Assembly (NCBI GenBank): GCA_002021875.1
Contig: CP018627.1
Location: forward strand, 4,154,001-4,218,000
DNA length: 64,000 nt
DNA from: Streptomyces hygroscopicus
GTDB taxonomy: Bacteria; Actinomycetota; Actinomycetes; Streptomycetales; Streptomycetaceae
Reading direction: 5' to 3'
A model generated the notes under the pieces. It was not told the origin of the DNA. It saw nothing but the letters and a program-made list of their open reading frames with translations, and searched no databases. Below, piece after piece: positions 39,770 through 48,848 of this stretch. Position numbers and translations under genes: made by a program. Numbering within the stretch: the first letter of the stretch is position 1; the number at the start of each line of letters is the position of its first letter.

Positions 39770-40696
39770 TCAGCCGGCGTCGCCGCTGGCGCCCGCGCGC
39801 CGGCGGCGGGCCAGGATGACGGCCCCGCCGCCCACGGCGAGCAGCAGTGCGCCGCCACCCACCAGATACGGCGTGGCCGAGCTGCCACCGGTCTCGGCCA
39901 GGTGCTCCGGCTTCGGCTCGGGCGTGGTCTGCGGGCCCACGCTCGGGCTGGGCTGGACCGCCGCGGCGACGGGCGCCTCGCAGGTCGCCCGGGCGAGGGT
40001 GACCTGACCCTCGACCTCGGAGACGTTGAGCTTGAGCGGGTTCACGGAGACCTTCAGGTTGAGGGCCGTGGCCGCCGCCGTGCGCGAGGTGGTGGCCGTC
40101 CGTGACAGATCGAGCCGGACCTGGCCGAGCGTCGGCACATCCACGGTGGTGGTGCCGCTCGTGCTCAGAGTGACCTTCCTGCCGAGCACGCTGACGCTGC
40201 CGAGCAGGTTGGACTGGGCGGTCGGCCGCTTCCCGGCGGCGCACACCGCCTTCGAGGTCACCTGCTCGACCGAGATCAGCGGCACCCCGGCCAGACCCGG
40301 CACATGGACCTTGGCGTTGACGAGGTTGGAGTACCCCTCGGCGCGCTGCTTGTCCGCGGCGGCCCGGGCGGTGGCCACATCGGCCCGCAGCACACTGAAC
40401 GGCCGGCCCCCGTCCACGCCGTCCAGGGTCGCGGTGAGCGCCGTCTTGCTGGCCGTCGCGGGTGCGTGCACCTCGTTCAGCACCACCGAGAGCGGAGCCG
40501 TGACGGTCTTGTTGAGCAGGGAGACATCGAGATCGGTGCGGAGTACGGCCGCACCCGCCTTACCGGTGGTCGCACCGGTGTCGGCCTGCGCGGTCGCCGC
40601 GGGCAGCAGGCCCAGGACGGAGACCGCGGCAGCGGCAGTGGCAGCCGCCAGACGGCGGGTGGGCATGCCGAAGTAGGTGTTACGGGAACAGGACAC
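39770..40696 (-). CDS. LAETG-anchored surface protein (SCO1860 family)
   Basis: A 308-aa exported protein. It has a signal peptide (RRLAAATAAAAVSVLGLLPAATAQA), an extracellular domain of about 190 residues rich in Val/Thr/Ser, a Pro-rich spacer (PSPSVGPQTTPEPKPE), the sorting motif HLAETGG, a hydrophobic helix (YLVGGGALLLAVGGGAVIL) and a basic tail (ARRRRAG). LAxTG is the recognition motif of class E sortases of streptomycetes. NCBI names such proteins SCO1860 family LAETG-anchored protein. The start is GTG at 40696 or ATG at 40666; the GTG has a G-rich ribosome site. It may form part of the aerial-hypha surface. Confidence 0.88.
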   Translation of the reverse strand: MSCSRNTYFGMPTRRLAAATAAAAVSVLGLLPAATAQADTGATTGKAGAAVLRTDLDVSLLNKTVTAPLSVVLNEVHAPATASKTALTATLDGVDGGRPFSVLRADVATARAAADKQRAEGYSNLVNAKVHVPGLAGVPLISVEQVTSKAVCAAGKRPTAQSNLLGSVSVLGRKVTLSTSGTTTVDVPTLGQVRLDLSRTATTSRTAAATALNLKVSVNPLKLNVSEVEGQVTLARATCEAPVAAAVQPSPSVGPQTTPEPKPEHLAETGGSSATPYLVGGGALLLAVGGGAVILARRRRAGASGDAG

Positions 40697-40920
40697 GTGA
40701 GTTGACCCCCACAGGAGACATGGAGCCGCCGCGCCTGCCGCGGGGGACTCCACGGGCGCCGACGGCCTCGACCACGCCATATTTGCGCACTGTGGGTAAA
40801 CAGGCAGACACATGATGTCCGTTCATCCCAAAGGGTGTGGTTCGCCGCCGCGTTCGAGCCGCGTTCCCTTCAGGAGCCCCCTCAGGACCCCCTGCCCCAC
40901 CCGTCCCCGGGCCCAGTCAG

Positions 40921-40964
40921 CCTGCGCCCCGAGCCCCGTCGGCCTGCGCCCCGAGCCCCGTCGG
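40921..40964. repeat. Exact 22-bp tandem duplication
   Basis: CCTGCGCCCCGAGCCCCGTC plus GG occurs twice back to back (40921-40942, 40943-40964), between the amidohydrolase stop and the LAETG gene promoter region. Confidence 0.9.
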
Positions 40965-40981
40965 CCCGTCCCCGGGCCCCG

Positions 40982-42091
40982 TCAGCCGACCACGCGGCCT
41001 CGCAGCACCACCCGCCGCGGCGTCGTCAGCACCCGCACATCGGCGCGCGGATCCGCGTCGTAGACGACGAGATCGGCGGAGGCCCCCTCGGTGAGCCCCG
41101 GCCGTCCGAGCCAGGTCCGCGCCTCCCAGGTCGCCGCCGAGAGCGCGTCCCGCGCCGGGATGCCCGCCTTCACCAGCTCGGCCACCTCCTGCCCGACCAG
41201 CCCATGGGCCAGGCCGCCGCCCGCGTCGGTGCCGGTGTAGATCGGGATGCCCGCGTCGTAGGCCGCCCGCACCGTCTCGTACCGGCGCGCGTGCAGTCGC
41301 CGCATATGGTCGGCCCAGCGCGGGAACCTCACCTCGCCGCCCAGCGCCAGCCGGGGGAACGTGGCGATGTTGACCAGCGTCGGGACGATCGCCACGCCCC
41401 GCTCGGCGAACAGCGGGATGGTCTCCTCGGTGAGCCCGGTGGCGTGCTCGATGCAGTCGATCCCCGCCTCGACCAGCGGCGCGAGGCTCTCCTCGGCGAA
41501 ACAGTGCGCCGTGACCCGCGCGCCCAGCCGGTGCGCCTCCGCGATGGCCGCCTCGACCGCGCCACGCGGCCAGCAGGCGCCCAGGTCGCCGGTCTCCCGG
41601 TCGATCCAGTCGCCGACCAGCTTGACCCAGCCGTCGCCGCGCCGCGCCTCCGCGGCCACGTAGGCGACCAGGTCCTCCGGCTCGATCTCATGCGCGTAGT
41701 TGCGGATGTACCGCTTGGTGCGGGCGATATGGCGGCCGGCCCGGATGATGCGGGGCAGATCCTCGCGGTCGTCGATCCAGCGGGTGTCGGCCGGCGATCC
41801 GGCATCCCGCAGCAGCAGCGCCCCGGCGTCGCGGTCGGTCAGCGCCTGTTTCTCGCTCGTCGAATCATCCACCGCCCCATGGGCGTCGAGTCCGACATGG
41901 CAGTGGGCGTCGACGAGGCCGGGCAGCACCCAGCCCTCGACCAACCGGATGTCCCTGGCCCCGGCCGGCCGCTCGAACGTGATCCTGCCGTCGACCACCC
42001 ACAGCTCGTCCCGGACGTCCCCGGCAGCGTCGCCGGTGTCCGGTCCGACCAGGACCCGGCCCTTGATGTGGAGCACCGCGCTATCCCTCAT
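40982..42091 (-). CDS. Amidohydrolase family metal-dependent hydrolase
   Basis: A 369-aa enzyme of the imidazolonepropionase/dipeptidase-like type. Seen: the metal-binding LVDAHCHVGLDAHG near residue 60, a central region with GARVTAHCFAEES and IDCIEHATGL (further His ligands) and the late Asp in YTGTDAGGGLAHGL. The C-terminal composite beta-sandwich is intact (ADLVVYDADP, RRVVLRGRVVG). The substrate is probably an amide or ester of a small molecule; I cannot name it. ATG at 42091 is chosen over a GTG 9 bases upstream. The gene is divergent from the sigma factor gene. Confidence 0.88.
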   Translation of the reverse strand: MRDSAVLHIKGRVLVGPDTGDAAGDVRDELWVVDGRITFERPAGARDIRLVEGWVLPGLVDAHCHVGLDAHGAVDDSTSEKQALTDRDAGALLLRDAGSPADTRWIDDREDLPRIIRAGRHIARTKRYIRNYAHEIEPEDLVAYVAAEARRGDGWVKLVGDWIDRETGDLGACWPRGAVEAAIAEAHRLGARVTAHCFAEESLAPLVEAGIDCIEHATGLTEETIPLFAERGVAIVPTLVNIATFPRLALGGEVRFPRWADHMRRLHARRYETVRAAYDAGIPIYTGTDAGGGLAHGLVGQEVAELVKAGIPARDALSAATWEARTWLGRPGLTEGASADLVVYDADPRADVRVLTTPRRVVLRGRVVG

Positions 42092-42227
42092 GCAACGCAC
42101 TGTACGAGACCGGGGCAGGGCGTTGACCGGCCAATTCCCAGGAGCTGGAACGGCGCCACTCGAACAACATGCGCAGCGCTGCTACGCTCACGCAACCCAC
42201 CGGAGGAGCGGCAGTGAGGAGGTCCTC

Positions 42228-43049
42228 GTGAACGCTCCCGCCGATGACGCGGCCGCCGCGGGCACCGCGCGAGCGCCCGGCGCACCGGAGGACCCCGCTG
42301 GCTTATCGGCCGGCGCCCGGACCCGCCCGCACACCGGCCCACAGACGGACTTACAGGCCCAGGCCGCCGCACAGACGGACTTACAGGCCCAGGCCGCCGC
42401 ACAGACCGACCCGCAGGCCCACCCCACCGACCCACAGGCCGAATTCCGGGACTTCTTCGAGCGGCACCACGCCGAACTGGCCCGCCTCGCCCATCTGTTG
42501 CTCGGCAGCTCCGACGGGGCGGACGACCTGGCGGCCGACGCGCTGGTGGCGGTCTGGCACCAGTGGGACCGGGTGCGGGCCGCCGACCATCCGGCCGCGT
42601 ACGCCCGGGGTGTGGTCGCCAACCTGGCCCGCTCCCGGATCCGCAGTCTGGTGCGTGAGCGACGGCGGGTGGCGCTCTTCTCCTCGCAGCGCTCCGACCA
42701 TGTGGACGACCCGGATGTGTCCGCCGTGGTGGATGTGCAGGCCGCGCTGGTCCGGCTGCCGTTCCGCAAGCGCGCATGTGTGGTGCTGCGGCACGCCTTC
42801 GACCTCTCCGAGCGGGAGACGGCCCGTACGCTGGGCATTTCGGTGGGCACGGTCAAGAGTCAGACCTCCCGCGGAATCGCCGAGCTGGAGCGGCTGCTCG
42901 GCCCTCCGGACGGCGAGGGCGAGCTGCCCGGGACAGCGGAGGCCGAGCAGACGGTACGAACGCTCCGCTCTGGGAACACAGGCCACACAGGACCCACGCG
43001 CCACTCGGGTCACATGGGCCACGCCGGGCATGCAGGAGGGGGCAGTTGA
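42228..43049 (+). CDS. SigE-family (ECF) RNA polymerase sigma factor with TTA codons
   Basis: A 273-aa protein. Sigma region 2 lies at about 70-140 (EFRDFFERHHAELARLAHLL, DDLAADALVAVWHQWDRV) and region 4 at about 165-220 (LPFRKRACVVLRHAFDLSE, ISVGTVKSQTSRGIAELERL). The first 65 residues are a low-complexity extension with two exact QTDLQAQAAA repeats. The C terminus is Gly/His-rich (HTGPTRHSGHMGHAGHAG). Three in-frame TTA codons lie at residues 26, 42 and 52 (42303, 42351, 42381), so translation should need the bldA tRNA. The GTG start has AGGAGG 5 bases upstream. It overlaps the next gene (TGATG). Confidence 0.9.
   Translation: MNAPADDAAAAGTARAPGAPEDPAGLSAGARTRPHTGPQTDLQAQAAAQTDLQAQAAAQTDPQAHPTDPQAEFRDFFERHHAELARLAHLLLGSSDGADDLAADALVAVWHQWDRVRAADHPAAYARGVVANLARSRIRSLVRERRRVALFSSQRSDHVDDPDVSAVVDVQAALVRLPFRKRACVVLRHAFDLSERETARTLGISVGTVKSQTSRGIAELERLLGPPDGEGELPGTAEAEQTVRTLRSGNTGHTGPTRHSGHMGHAGHAGGGS
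42341..42400 (+). repeat. Exact 30-bp tandem duplication in the sigma gene
   Basis: 42341-42370 and 42371-42400 are identical 30-mers beginning ACAGACGGACTTACAGGCCC; a third, diverged copy follows. Each exact copy carries a TTA leucine codon. Confidence 0.95.
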
Positions 43050-43864
43050 TGATCGAGCATCGCGAGCGCTCCGAGGGCCGCGATGTCGTCGCCGAGCTGC
43101 GTACGGCCGCCGCCTCCCATGAGCCGGACCGGATCCGGATGCTGGCCCGGGTCACGGCGGGCATGGCGGCCGACGGCCGGAGCCGGGGCGCACGGACGGG
43201 CCCGCGCCGGCCCCGGGCGACCCGGCTGGTGGGCCCGGTCGCCGGGCTGGCCGCGGCGGTCGCGGCGACGGGGATCGCGGTGGTGGCCACGGACGGTGCC
43301 GAGCGGCCGCAGACGGTGCGCACCTCGAGCGAGCCGCCCGCGCCTCCGGCGGGCGCGGGCGCGGAGAGACGGCCCGGGGAGGAGCCGGGCGCCGGGTCGC
43401 AGAGCGATGCTGAGCGGCACACGCCGAGCGCCTATCCCACCGCGGCCGGTCCAAACCATCTCGCCGAGCCGACCGTTCGGTCCAAGGGCGCCATCAACGC
43501 CCATTCCAATCCGTACTGGGCGCAGAGTGACATCACGCTCACCATCGGTAGGCCGCTGACCTCGCTGACGGTGGAGCTGCGGGTCGCGGACACCGGGGAT
43601 GTACTGTCCACCGGCTCCTGGAGCTCGCTGCCGACCGGCGATGTGGCCACCGCCACCCGCGTCGAGGACGGTGTGCTGGTCTACCGCTGGACGCTCCGGA
43701 AGGGCGCGACCGTGCGCCCGGGCCGGTACGTCTTCGCGGGGCAGTACAACCACGCCGAGGGGGACCGGGACACCGGCCGGGACGCGTACTCGGCCTCGGG
43801 CAACGGCGCCTCCGGGGCCTTCGCGGTGCGGGGCGACTTCCCTCGGTTCACCGCGGGGGATTGA
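43049..43864 (+). CDS. Single-pass membrane protein coupled to the sigma factor
   Basis: A 271-aa protein starting MIEHRERSEGRDVVAELR; its ATG overlaps the sigma factor stop. The N-terminal 60 residues are cytoplasmic and charged. A transmembrane helix follows (RLVGPVAGLAAAVAATGIAV), then a disordered Pro/Ala/Glu linker, and an extracellular beta-rich domain (about 145-271, including SDITLTIGRPLTSLTVELRV and VRPGRYVFAGQYNHAEGDRD). The layout and coupling are those of an anti-sigma factor or sensor, but no zinc-binding anti-sigma motif is seen. The function is inferred. Confidence 0.75.
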   Translation: MIEHRERSEGRDVVAELRTAAASHEPDRIRMLARVTAGMAADGRSRGARTGPRRPRATRLVGPVAGLAAAVAATGIAVVATDGAERPQTVRTSSEPPAPPAGAGAERRPGEEPGAGSQSDAERHTPSAYPTAAGPNHLAEPTVRSKGAINAHSNPYWAQSDITLTIGRPLTSLTVELRVADTGDVLSTGSWSSLPTGDVATATRVEDGVLVYRWTLRKGATVRPGRYVFAGQYNHAEGDRDTGRDAYSASGNGASGAFAVRGDFPRFTAGD

Positions 43865-44183
43865 ATTCATAGCGGCGTGGCCAGAAATTCTCCGCGTTTT
43901 TCCGCTACTGCTTCCACATTCGTCTGCCCGCCCTTGCGATTCCTAAACAAAAAATTTTTCACGGGTTCCTGATCCCGTAATTCAAGACGGTCACCGGCCG
44001 GTTACACATATGTGACGGACCCCACATGGGATCCACTTTGCCCGAGTAACTCCCCTACAAATTACCGCCTTTCGGCCGACGGCCGCGCGCACGCGCGCTC
44101 CCGCGTGATAACACATCGACCCCCCTCTACGTAACCCCCCACCGCGATGCATTTTCTGATTCTGCTGGGTAAATTGAATTTGC
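43865..44183. promoter_or_regulatory. AT-rich 319-bp region upstream of ectA
   Basis: The composition is strikingly AT-richer than the rest of the window. It includes an A6T5 run (around 43950), a hairpin ACGGG-8nt-CCCGT just after it (terminator-like for the upstream gene), a perfect CACATATGTG palindrome near 44006-44015 and TAAATT at 44170-44175. The last lies 8 bases before the ectA ATG and can act as a -10 box. It should carry the ectoine operon promoter(s) and salt-response control sites. No gene is seen. Confidence 0.6.
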
Positions 44184-44744
44184 ATGACCGCCGCACAAGC
44201 AGACCTAGTCCGTAGCGAATTGGATTTGCCGGAGGGCCTCACCCTCGACACACCACGCGTCGAGGATGGAGCCGCGATCTGGCGAATCGCTCGCGACTCC
44301 AAAACCCTGGACCTCAACTCCTCCTACAGCTACCTCCTGTGGTGCCGCGACTTCGCCGCCACATCCGTAGTGGCGCGCGACGCCGACGGCGGACCGGTCG
44401 GCTTCATCACCGGCTACGTCCGTCCCGAGCGCCCCGAGACCCTCGTCGTCTGGCAGGTCGCCGTCGACCACGCCTGGCGTGGCCGCAAACTGGCCGCCAC
44501 CCTGCTGGACGGGCTGGTCGCCCGGGTCGCCGCGGCGGGCGTCCGCGGCATCGAGACGACGATCACCCCTGACAACACCGCCTCGAACCGGCTGTTCACC
44601 TCGTTCGCCGAACGGCACGAAGCGCCGCTCGAGCGTGAGGTGCTCTTCCACGGCGGTCTCTTCCCCGACGGTGGGCACGAGCCCGAGGTGCTCTACCGCA
44701 TCGGTCCGCTCGGCCCGCTCGGGCCGCGCGCGGACCGGACCTGA
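44184..44744 (+). CDS. ectA: L-2,4-diaminobutyric acid acetyltransferase
   Basis: A 186-aa GNAT-fold enzyme, the second step of ectoine synthesis: it acetylates the gamma-amino group of L-2,4-diaminobutyrate with acetyl-CoA. Landmarks: DGAAIWRIARDSKTLDLNSS, YLLWCRDFAATSVVA, VWQVAVDHAWRGRKLAATLL (acetyl-CoA-binding motif), TTITPDNTASNRLF. There is no Shine-Dalgarno in the 15 bases before the ATG, so the mRNA may be leaderless. First gene of ectABCD. Confidence 0.95.
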   Translation: MTAAQADLVRSELDLPEGLTLDTPRVEDGAAIWRIARDSKTLDLNSSYSYLLWCRDFAATSVVARDADGGPVGFITGYVRPERPETLVVWQVAVDHAWRGRKLAATLLDGLVARVAAAGVRGIETTITPDNTASNRLFTSFAERHEAPLEREVLFHGGLFPDGGHEPEVLYRIGPLGPLGPRADRT

Positions 44745-44819
44745 TCTCCCCTGATCACACCCCGATCACCCCGATCCTCCCTCCTCACCCCCCTCACACC
44801 CCTCTCCCAGGAGAACGCT

Positions 44820-46082
44820 GTGACCATCACCCCGCCCGCCCTGAGCGTCTTCGAGGCCCTGGAGTCGGAGGTGCGCAGCTACTGCCGTGGCTGGCCCGCC
44901 GTCTTCGACCGTGCCCAGGGCAGCCACATGTTCGACGAGGACGGCCACACCTACCTCGACTTCTTCGCCGGAGCCGGGTCGCTCAACTACGGCCACAACA
45001 ACCCGGTGCTGAAACGGGCCCTGATCGACTACATCGAGCGTGACGGCGTCACCCATGGCCTGGACATGTCCACCACGGCCAAGCGCGCGTTCCTCGAGTC
45101 GTTCCAGAACAACATCCTGCGCCCGCGCGATCTGCCCTACAAGGTCATGTTCCCGGGCCCGACCGGCACCAACGCCGTCGAGGCCGCGCTGAAGCTGGCC
45201 CGTAAGGTCAAGGGCCGCGAGTCCATCGTCTCCTTCACCAATGCCTTCCACGGCATGTCGCTGGGCTCGCTGGCCGTGACCGGCAACGCCTTCAAGCGCG
45301 CCGGTGCGGGCATCCCGCTGGTCCACGGCACCCCGATGCCGTTCGACAACTACTTCGACGGCACGATCCCGGACTTCCTGTGGTTCGAGCGGCTGCTGGA
45401 GGACCAGGGTTCCGGCCTCAACCAGCCCGCCGCCGTGATCGTCGAGACCGTGCAGGGCGAGGGCGGTATCAACGTGGCCCGGCCCGAGTGGCTGCGCGCC
45501 CTGGCCGAGCTGTGCGAGCGCCAGGACATGCTGCTGATCGTCGACGACATCCAGATGGGCTGCGGGCGCACCGGCGCCTTCTTCTCCTTCGAGGAGTCGG
45601 GCATCACCCCGGACATCGTGACCGTGTCGAAGTCCATCAGCGGCTACGGCATGCCGATGTCGCTCGCGCTCTTCAAGCCCGAGCTGGACGTCTGGGAGCC
45701 CGGCGAGCACAACGGCACCTTCCGCGGCAACAACCCCGCCTTCGTCACCGCCGCCGCGACCCTGGACACCTACTGGGCCGACAGCCAGATGGAGAAGCAG
45801 ACCCTGGCCCGCGGCGAGCAGGTCGAGCAGGCCCTGCGCGCCATCTGCGAGGAGCAGTCCGGCACCCACTTCCGCGGCCGTGGCCTGGTGTGGGGCCTGG
45901 AGTTCGAGGACAAGCCGCGCGCCTCGGCCGTCTGCAAGCGCGCCTTCGAACTCGGTCTGCTGGTCGAGACGTCCGGCCCCGAGAGCGAGGTCGTCAAGCT
46001 GCTGCCCGCGCTGACCATCTCCCCCGATGACCTGGACGAGGGGCTGCGGACCCTCGCCCGCGCGGTCCGCGAGACCGCATAA
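44820..46082 (+). CDS. ectB: Diaminobutyrate-2-oxoglutarate transaminase
   Basis: A 420-aa class III PLP aminotransferase that makes L-2,4-diaminobutyrate from aspartate semialdehyde, the first committed ectoine step. Seen: [35 protein letters not shown] (PLP phosphate loop), [35 protein letters not shown] and the Schiff-base lysine in [11 protein letters not shown] (Lys271). GTG start after AGGAGAAC. A pyrimidine-rich 75-bp spacer separates it from ectA. Confidence 0.95.
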   Translation: MTITPPALSVFEALESEVRSYCRGWPAVFDRAQGSHMFDEDGHTYLDFFAGAGSLNYGHNNPVLKRALIDYIERDGVTHGLDMSTTAKRAFLESFQNNILRPRDLPYKVMFPGPTGTNAVEAALKLARKVKGRESIVSFTNAFHGMSLGSLAVTGNAFKRAGAGIPLVHGTPMPFDNYFDGTIPDFLWFERLLEDQGSGLNQPAAVIVETVQGEGGINVARPEWLRALAELCERQDMLLIVDDIQMGCGRTGAFFSFEESGITPDIVTVSKSISGYGMPMSLALFKPELDVWEPGEHNGTFRGNNPAFVTAAATLDTYWADSQMEKQTLARGEQVEQALRAICEEQSGTHFRGRGLVWGLEFEDKPRASAVCKRAFELGLLVETSGPESEVVKLLPALTISPDDLDEGLRTLARAVRETA

Positions 46083-46122
46083 CCCTCCCGTACCGCAGAG
46101 AAGAGAAAGGCAAGAACTCACC

Positions 46123-46527
46123 GTGATCGTCCGATCCTTCAAGGACATCGAGGACACCGAGAGGCATGTGAAGGCCAAGACCGGCACCTGGGAGAGCAAG
46201 CGCATCGTGCTCGCCCGTGAAGGCGTCGGCTTCTCGTTGCACGAGACCATCCTCTACGCGGGCACCGAGACCTCGATGTGGTACGCCAACCACATCGAGG
46301 CGGTGCTGTGCGTCGAGGGTGAGGCCGAGCTCACCAACGACGAGACCGGTGAGAAGCACTGGATCACGCCCGGCACCATGTACCTGCTGAACGGGCACGA
46401 GAAGCACACGATGCGCCCCAAAACGGATTTCCGGTGCGTCTGTGTATTCAACCCGCCGATCACGGGACGGGAGGACCATGATGAGAACGGCGTATACCCG
46501 CTGATCACCGAGACCGAGGAGGCATGA
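46123..46527 (+). CDS. ectC: Ectoine synthase
   Basis: A 134-aa single-domain cupin that cyclises N-gamma-acetyl-diaminobutyrate to ectoine with loss of water. It starts [16 protein letters not shown] (GTG at 46123) and contains [35 protein letters not shown] and [20 protein letters not shown], with the His/Glu metal site of the cupin. Its length matches the family. AAAGG about 12 bases upstream is the best ribosome site. Confidence 0.95.
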   Translation: MIVRSFKDIEDTERHVKAKTGTWESKRIVLAREGVGFSLHETILYAGTETSMWYANHIEAVLCVEGEAELTNDETGEKHWITPGTMYLLNGHEKHTMRPKTDFRCVCVFNPPITGREDHDENGVYPLITETEEA

Positions 46528-46531
46528 TTCG

Positions 46532-47419
46532 ATGACCGCGGTCACTGACCTGTACCCGACCCGTGGGGCCATGGAGGTCGCCACGCCGCGCGTGGACCCC
46601 GTGGTGTGGTCCGAGCCCGGCGCCCCCGGGCCGCTGCAACCGTCCGAGCTGAGCGATTTCGATCGCGACGGCTTCCTGGCAATCGACGAGCTGATCACTC
46701 CGGACGAGGTCGCGGTCTACCGCGCCGAGCTGGACCGGCTGGTCGCCGACCCGGACGTGCGCGCCGACGAACGCTCGATCATCGAGTCGAAGTCGCAGGA
46801 CGTACGGTCGGTGTTCGAGGTGCACCGGATCAGCGAGGTGTTCGCGAACCTGGTGCGCGACCCGCGAGTGGTGGGCCGCGCACGGCAGATCCTCGGCTCG
46901 GACGTCTACGTCCACCAGAGCCGGATCAACGTCAAACCGGGTTTCGGCGCCTCGGGCTTCTACTGGCACTCGGACTTCGAGACCTGGCACGCCGAGGACG
47001 GGCTGCCGAACATGCGGACCGTGTCGGTCTCGATCGCGCTGACCGAGAACTACGACACCAACGGCGGCCTCATGATCATGCCGGGGTCGCACCGTACGTT
47101 CCTCGGCTGCTCGGGCGAGACACCGAAGGACAACTACAAGAAGTCGCTGCAGATGCAGGACGCGGGCACCCCGTCCGACGAGGCGCTCGCGGGTTTCGCC
47201 GACAAGCACGGCATCAAGCTGTTCACCGGCAAGGCCGGTTCGGCGACGTGGTTCGACTGCAACTGCATGCACGGCTCGGGCGACAACATCACGCCCTACT
47301 CGCGCAGCAACGTCTTCATCGTGTTCAACAGCGTGGAGAACACCGCGGTGGAGCCGTTCGCGGCACCGGTCCCCCGGCCGGATTTCATCGGGGCCAGGGA
47401 CTTCACGCCCGTACGGTGA
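46532..47419 (+). CDS. ectD: Ectoine hydroxylase
   Basis: A 295-aa Fe(II)/2-oxoglutarate dioxygenase that converts ectoine to 5-hydroxyectoine. The iron facial triad is His146 and Asp148 (FYWHSDFETWH) and His247 (NCMHGSGDN), which fits known EctD proteins. Further conserved parts are HQSRINVKPGFGASG, ENYDTNGGLMIMPGSHRTF and NVFIVFNSVENTAVEPF. Start 4 bases after ectC, so the two are co-translated. Last gene of the operon; a strong terminator follows. Confidence 0.95.
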   Translation: MTAVTDLYPTRGAMEVATPRVDPVVWSEPGAPGPLQPSELSDFDRDGFLAIDELITPDEVAVYRAELDRLVADPDVRADERSIIESKSQDVRSVFEVHRISEVFANLVRDPRVVGRARQILGSDVYVHQSRINVKPGFGASGFYWHSDFETWHAEDGLPNMRTVSVSIALTENYDTNGGLMIMPGSHRTFLGCSGETPKDNYKKSLQMQDAGTPSDEALAGFADKHGIKLFTGKAGSATWFDCNCMHGSGDNITPYSRSNVFIVFNSVENTAVEPFAAPVPRPDFIGARDFTPVR

Positions 47420-47449
47420 TCACCGCCGTGCGCTGAGCTGACGTCCGTG

Positions 47450-47492
47450 ATCTGAGGGAAGCCGGGGTGCCCCGGCTTCCCTCAGATTTTTT
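47450..47492. terminator. Strong bidirectional terminator after ectD
   Basis: A perfect 18-bp stem (arm one 47450-47467, ATCTGAGGGAAGCCGGGG; arm two 47470-47487) with a 2-nt gap is followed by six T residues (47487-47492). Because the sequence is fully palindromic it should also stop the convergent class V aminotransferase transcript, which ends at 47516. Confidence 0.95.
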
Positions 47493-47515
47493 CCGGCCCC
47501 GTTCCGGCCCCTGTC

Positions 47516-48562
47516 TCAGCGGGACAGCTCCTCCAGCAGCCGGTCCACATCGGCCGCCGTGTTGTACAGGTGGAAGGAGGCGCGGAGGTTGCCGGCCCGC
47601 GCCGAGACATGCACCTCCGCCTCCGCCAGCCGGGACGCGGCGTCCCCCAGCCCCGGTACGGAGACGATGGCCGAGCCGGGGGCGGCGACGGGCCGGTGGC
47701 CGAGCCCGGTGACCCCGGCCCGGAAGCGGTCGGCGAGCGCGCGGTCATGGGCGGCGATGGTCTCGGTGCCCAGCTCCTCGATCAGCGCGAGGGAGTGCCG
47801 GGCCGCGACGTAGGAGTACACGCTCGGGCTCTCGTCGAAGCGGCGGGCGGAGTGGGCGAGTTCGGCCACCGGTCCGTAGCAGCTTTCCCAGGGCTTCTCG
47901 CCCGCGACCCAGCCCGCGAAGACCGGGGTGAGCTCGCCGAGGTCCTCGGGCACGGTCAGGAAGGCGGCCCCGCGCGGGCACATCAGCCACTTGTAGGCCA
48001 CGCAGACGGTGTAGTCGGCCTCGTCGGCGTTCACCGGGAACCAGCCGGCCGCCTGGCTGGTGTCCACCAGAGTGCGGGCCCCGTGGGTCCGGGCCGCCTC
48101 CCCGATGGCGTCGAGATCGGCGATCCGCCCGTCCGCGGACTGGACGGCGCTCACGGCCACCAGCGCCGTACCGGGCCGTACCGCCTCCGCGATCTCCTCC
48201 AGCGGCACGATGCGCAGCTTGAGGTCGCCGCGGACGGCGAAGGGGTTGACCAGGGAGCTGAAGTCGCCGTCGGCGACGATGACTTCGGCCCCGGGCGGCA
48301 GCGAGGTGGCGATCATCCCCGCGTAGCCGGCGACCGAGCTGCCCGCCGCGACCCGCCGCGCCGGTACGCCGACGAGCCGGGCGTAGGAGGCCCGGCTCTC
48401 CTCGACCGCCTCGAAGGCCACATCGATGACGGGCCGTCCGGCGGCCGAGTCGTCGAGGACCGCCTTCACGGCGGCCACGGAGCGTGCGGGGATCAGACCG
48501 CTGGACGCGGTGGTGAGATACGTCGTGTGTGGCGCGAACTCGGCGCCCGCCAGGCTCTCCAT
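47516..48562 (-). CDS. Class V aminotransferase-fold PLP enzyme
   Basis: A 348-aa protein. Fold type I: ASSGLIPARSVAAVKAVLDD near the N terminus, VDTSQAAGWFPVN (with the PLP-nitrogen Asp) and the PLP lysine in CVAYKWLMCPRGAAFLTV (Lys191). It resembles the cysteine desulfurase / kynureninase-like / isopenicillin epimerase branch. The desulfurase Cys loop is not obvious, so a decarboxylase, lyase or transaminase is equally possible. ATG at 48562 is used; an in-frame TTG lies two codons upstream. Confidence 0.88.
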   Translation of the reverse strand: MESLAGAEFAPHTTYLTTASSGLIPARSVAAVKAVLDDSAAGRPVIDVAFEAVEESRASYARLVGVPARRVAAGSSVAGYAGMIATSLPPGAEVIVADGDFSSLVNPFAVRGDLKLRIVPLEEIAEAVRPGTALVAVSAVQSADGRIADLDAIGEAARTHGARTLVDTSQAAGWFPVNADEADYTVCVAYKWLMCPRGAAFLTVPEDLGELTPVFAGWVAGEKPWESCYGPVAELAHSARRFDESPSVYSYVAARHSLALIEELGTETIAAHDRALADRFRAGVTGLGHRPVAAPGSAIVSVPGLGDAASRLAEAEVHVSARAGNLRASFHLYNTAADVDRLLEELSR

Positions 48563-48848
48563 GTCCAACCACTATGGAACGGGCTCACCCCGGCGTCCAT
48601 CGCGTTTCCCTGTCGGGTGCCTTCAAGGGAACCTTATGGATCCCCGCTGGCCTGCGGCGATTCCCATGCCTGGCGCGGCACCCGGGTGAACACCCCGGCG
48701 GATCGGCCGCCGGAAGACCCCGGGAACCGTACGTGGCCGCGGGCATGCCGACACGGCCGACGGAACCGCGGGTCAGGTCCGCGGGTCCGGCGGCCGCGCC
48801 GTCGGTCCGGGCTTCAGCGGTGCTGCTCCCGGAGTGCGTTCCGGGAAT

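Noticed and set aside
47516..48562. Cysteine desulfurase (SufS/IscS)
   Set aside because: The active-site Cys loop and an adjacent SufU/IscU gene are not seen, so only the fold is called.
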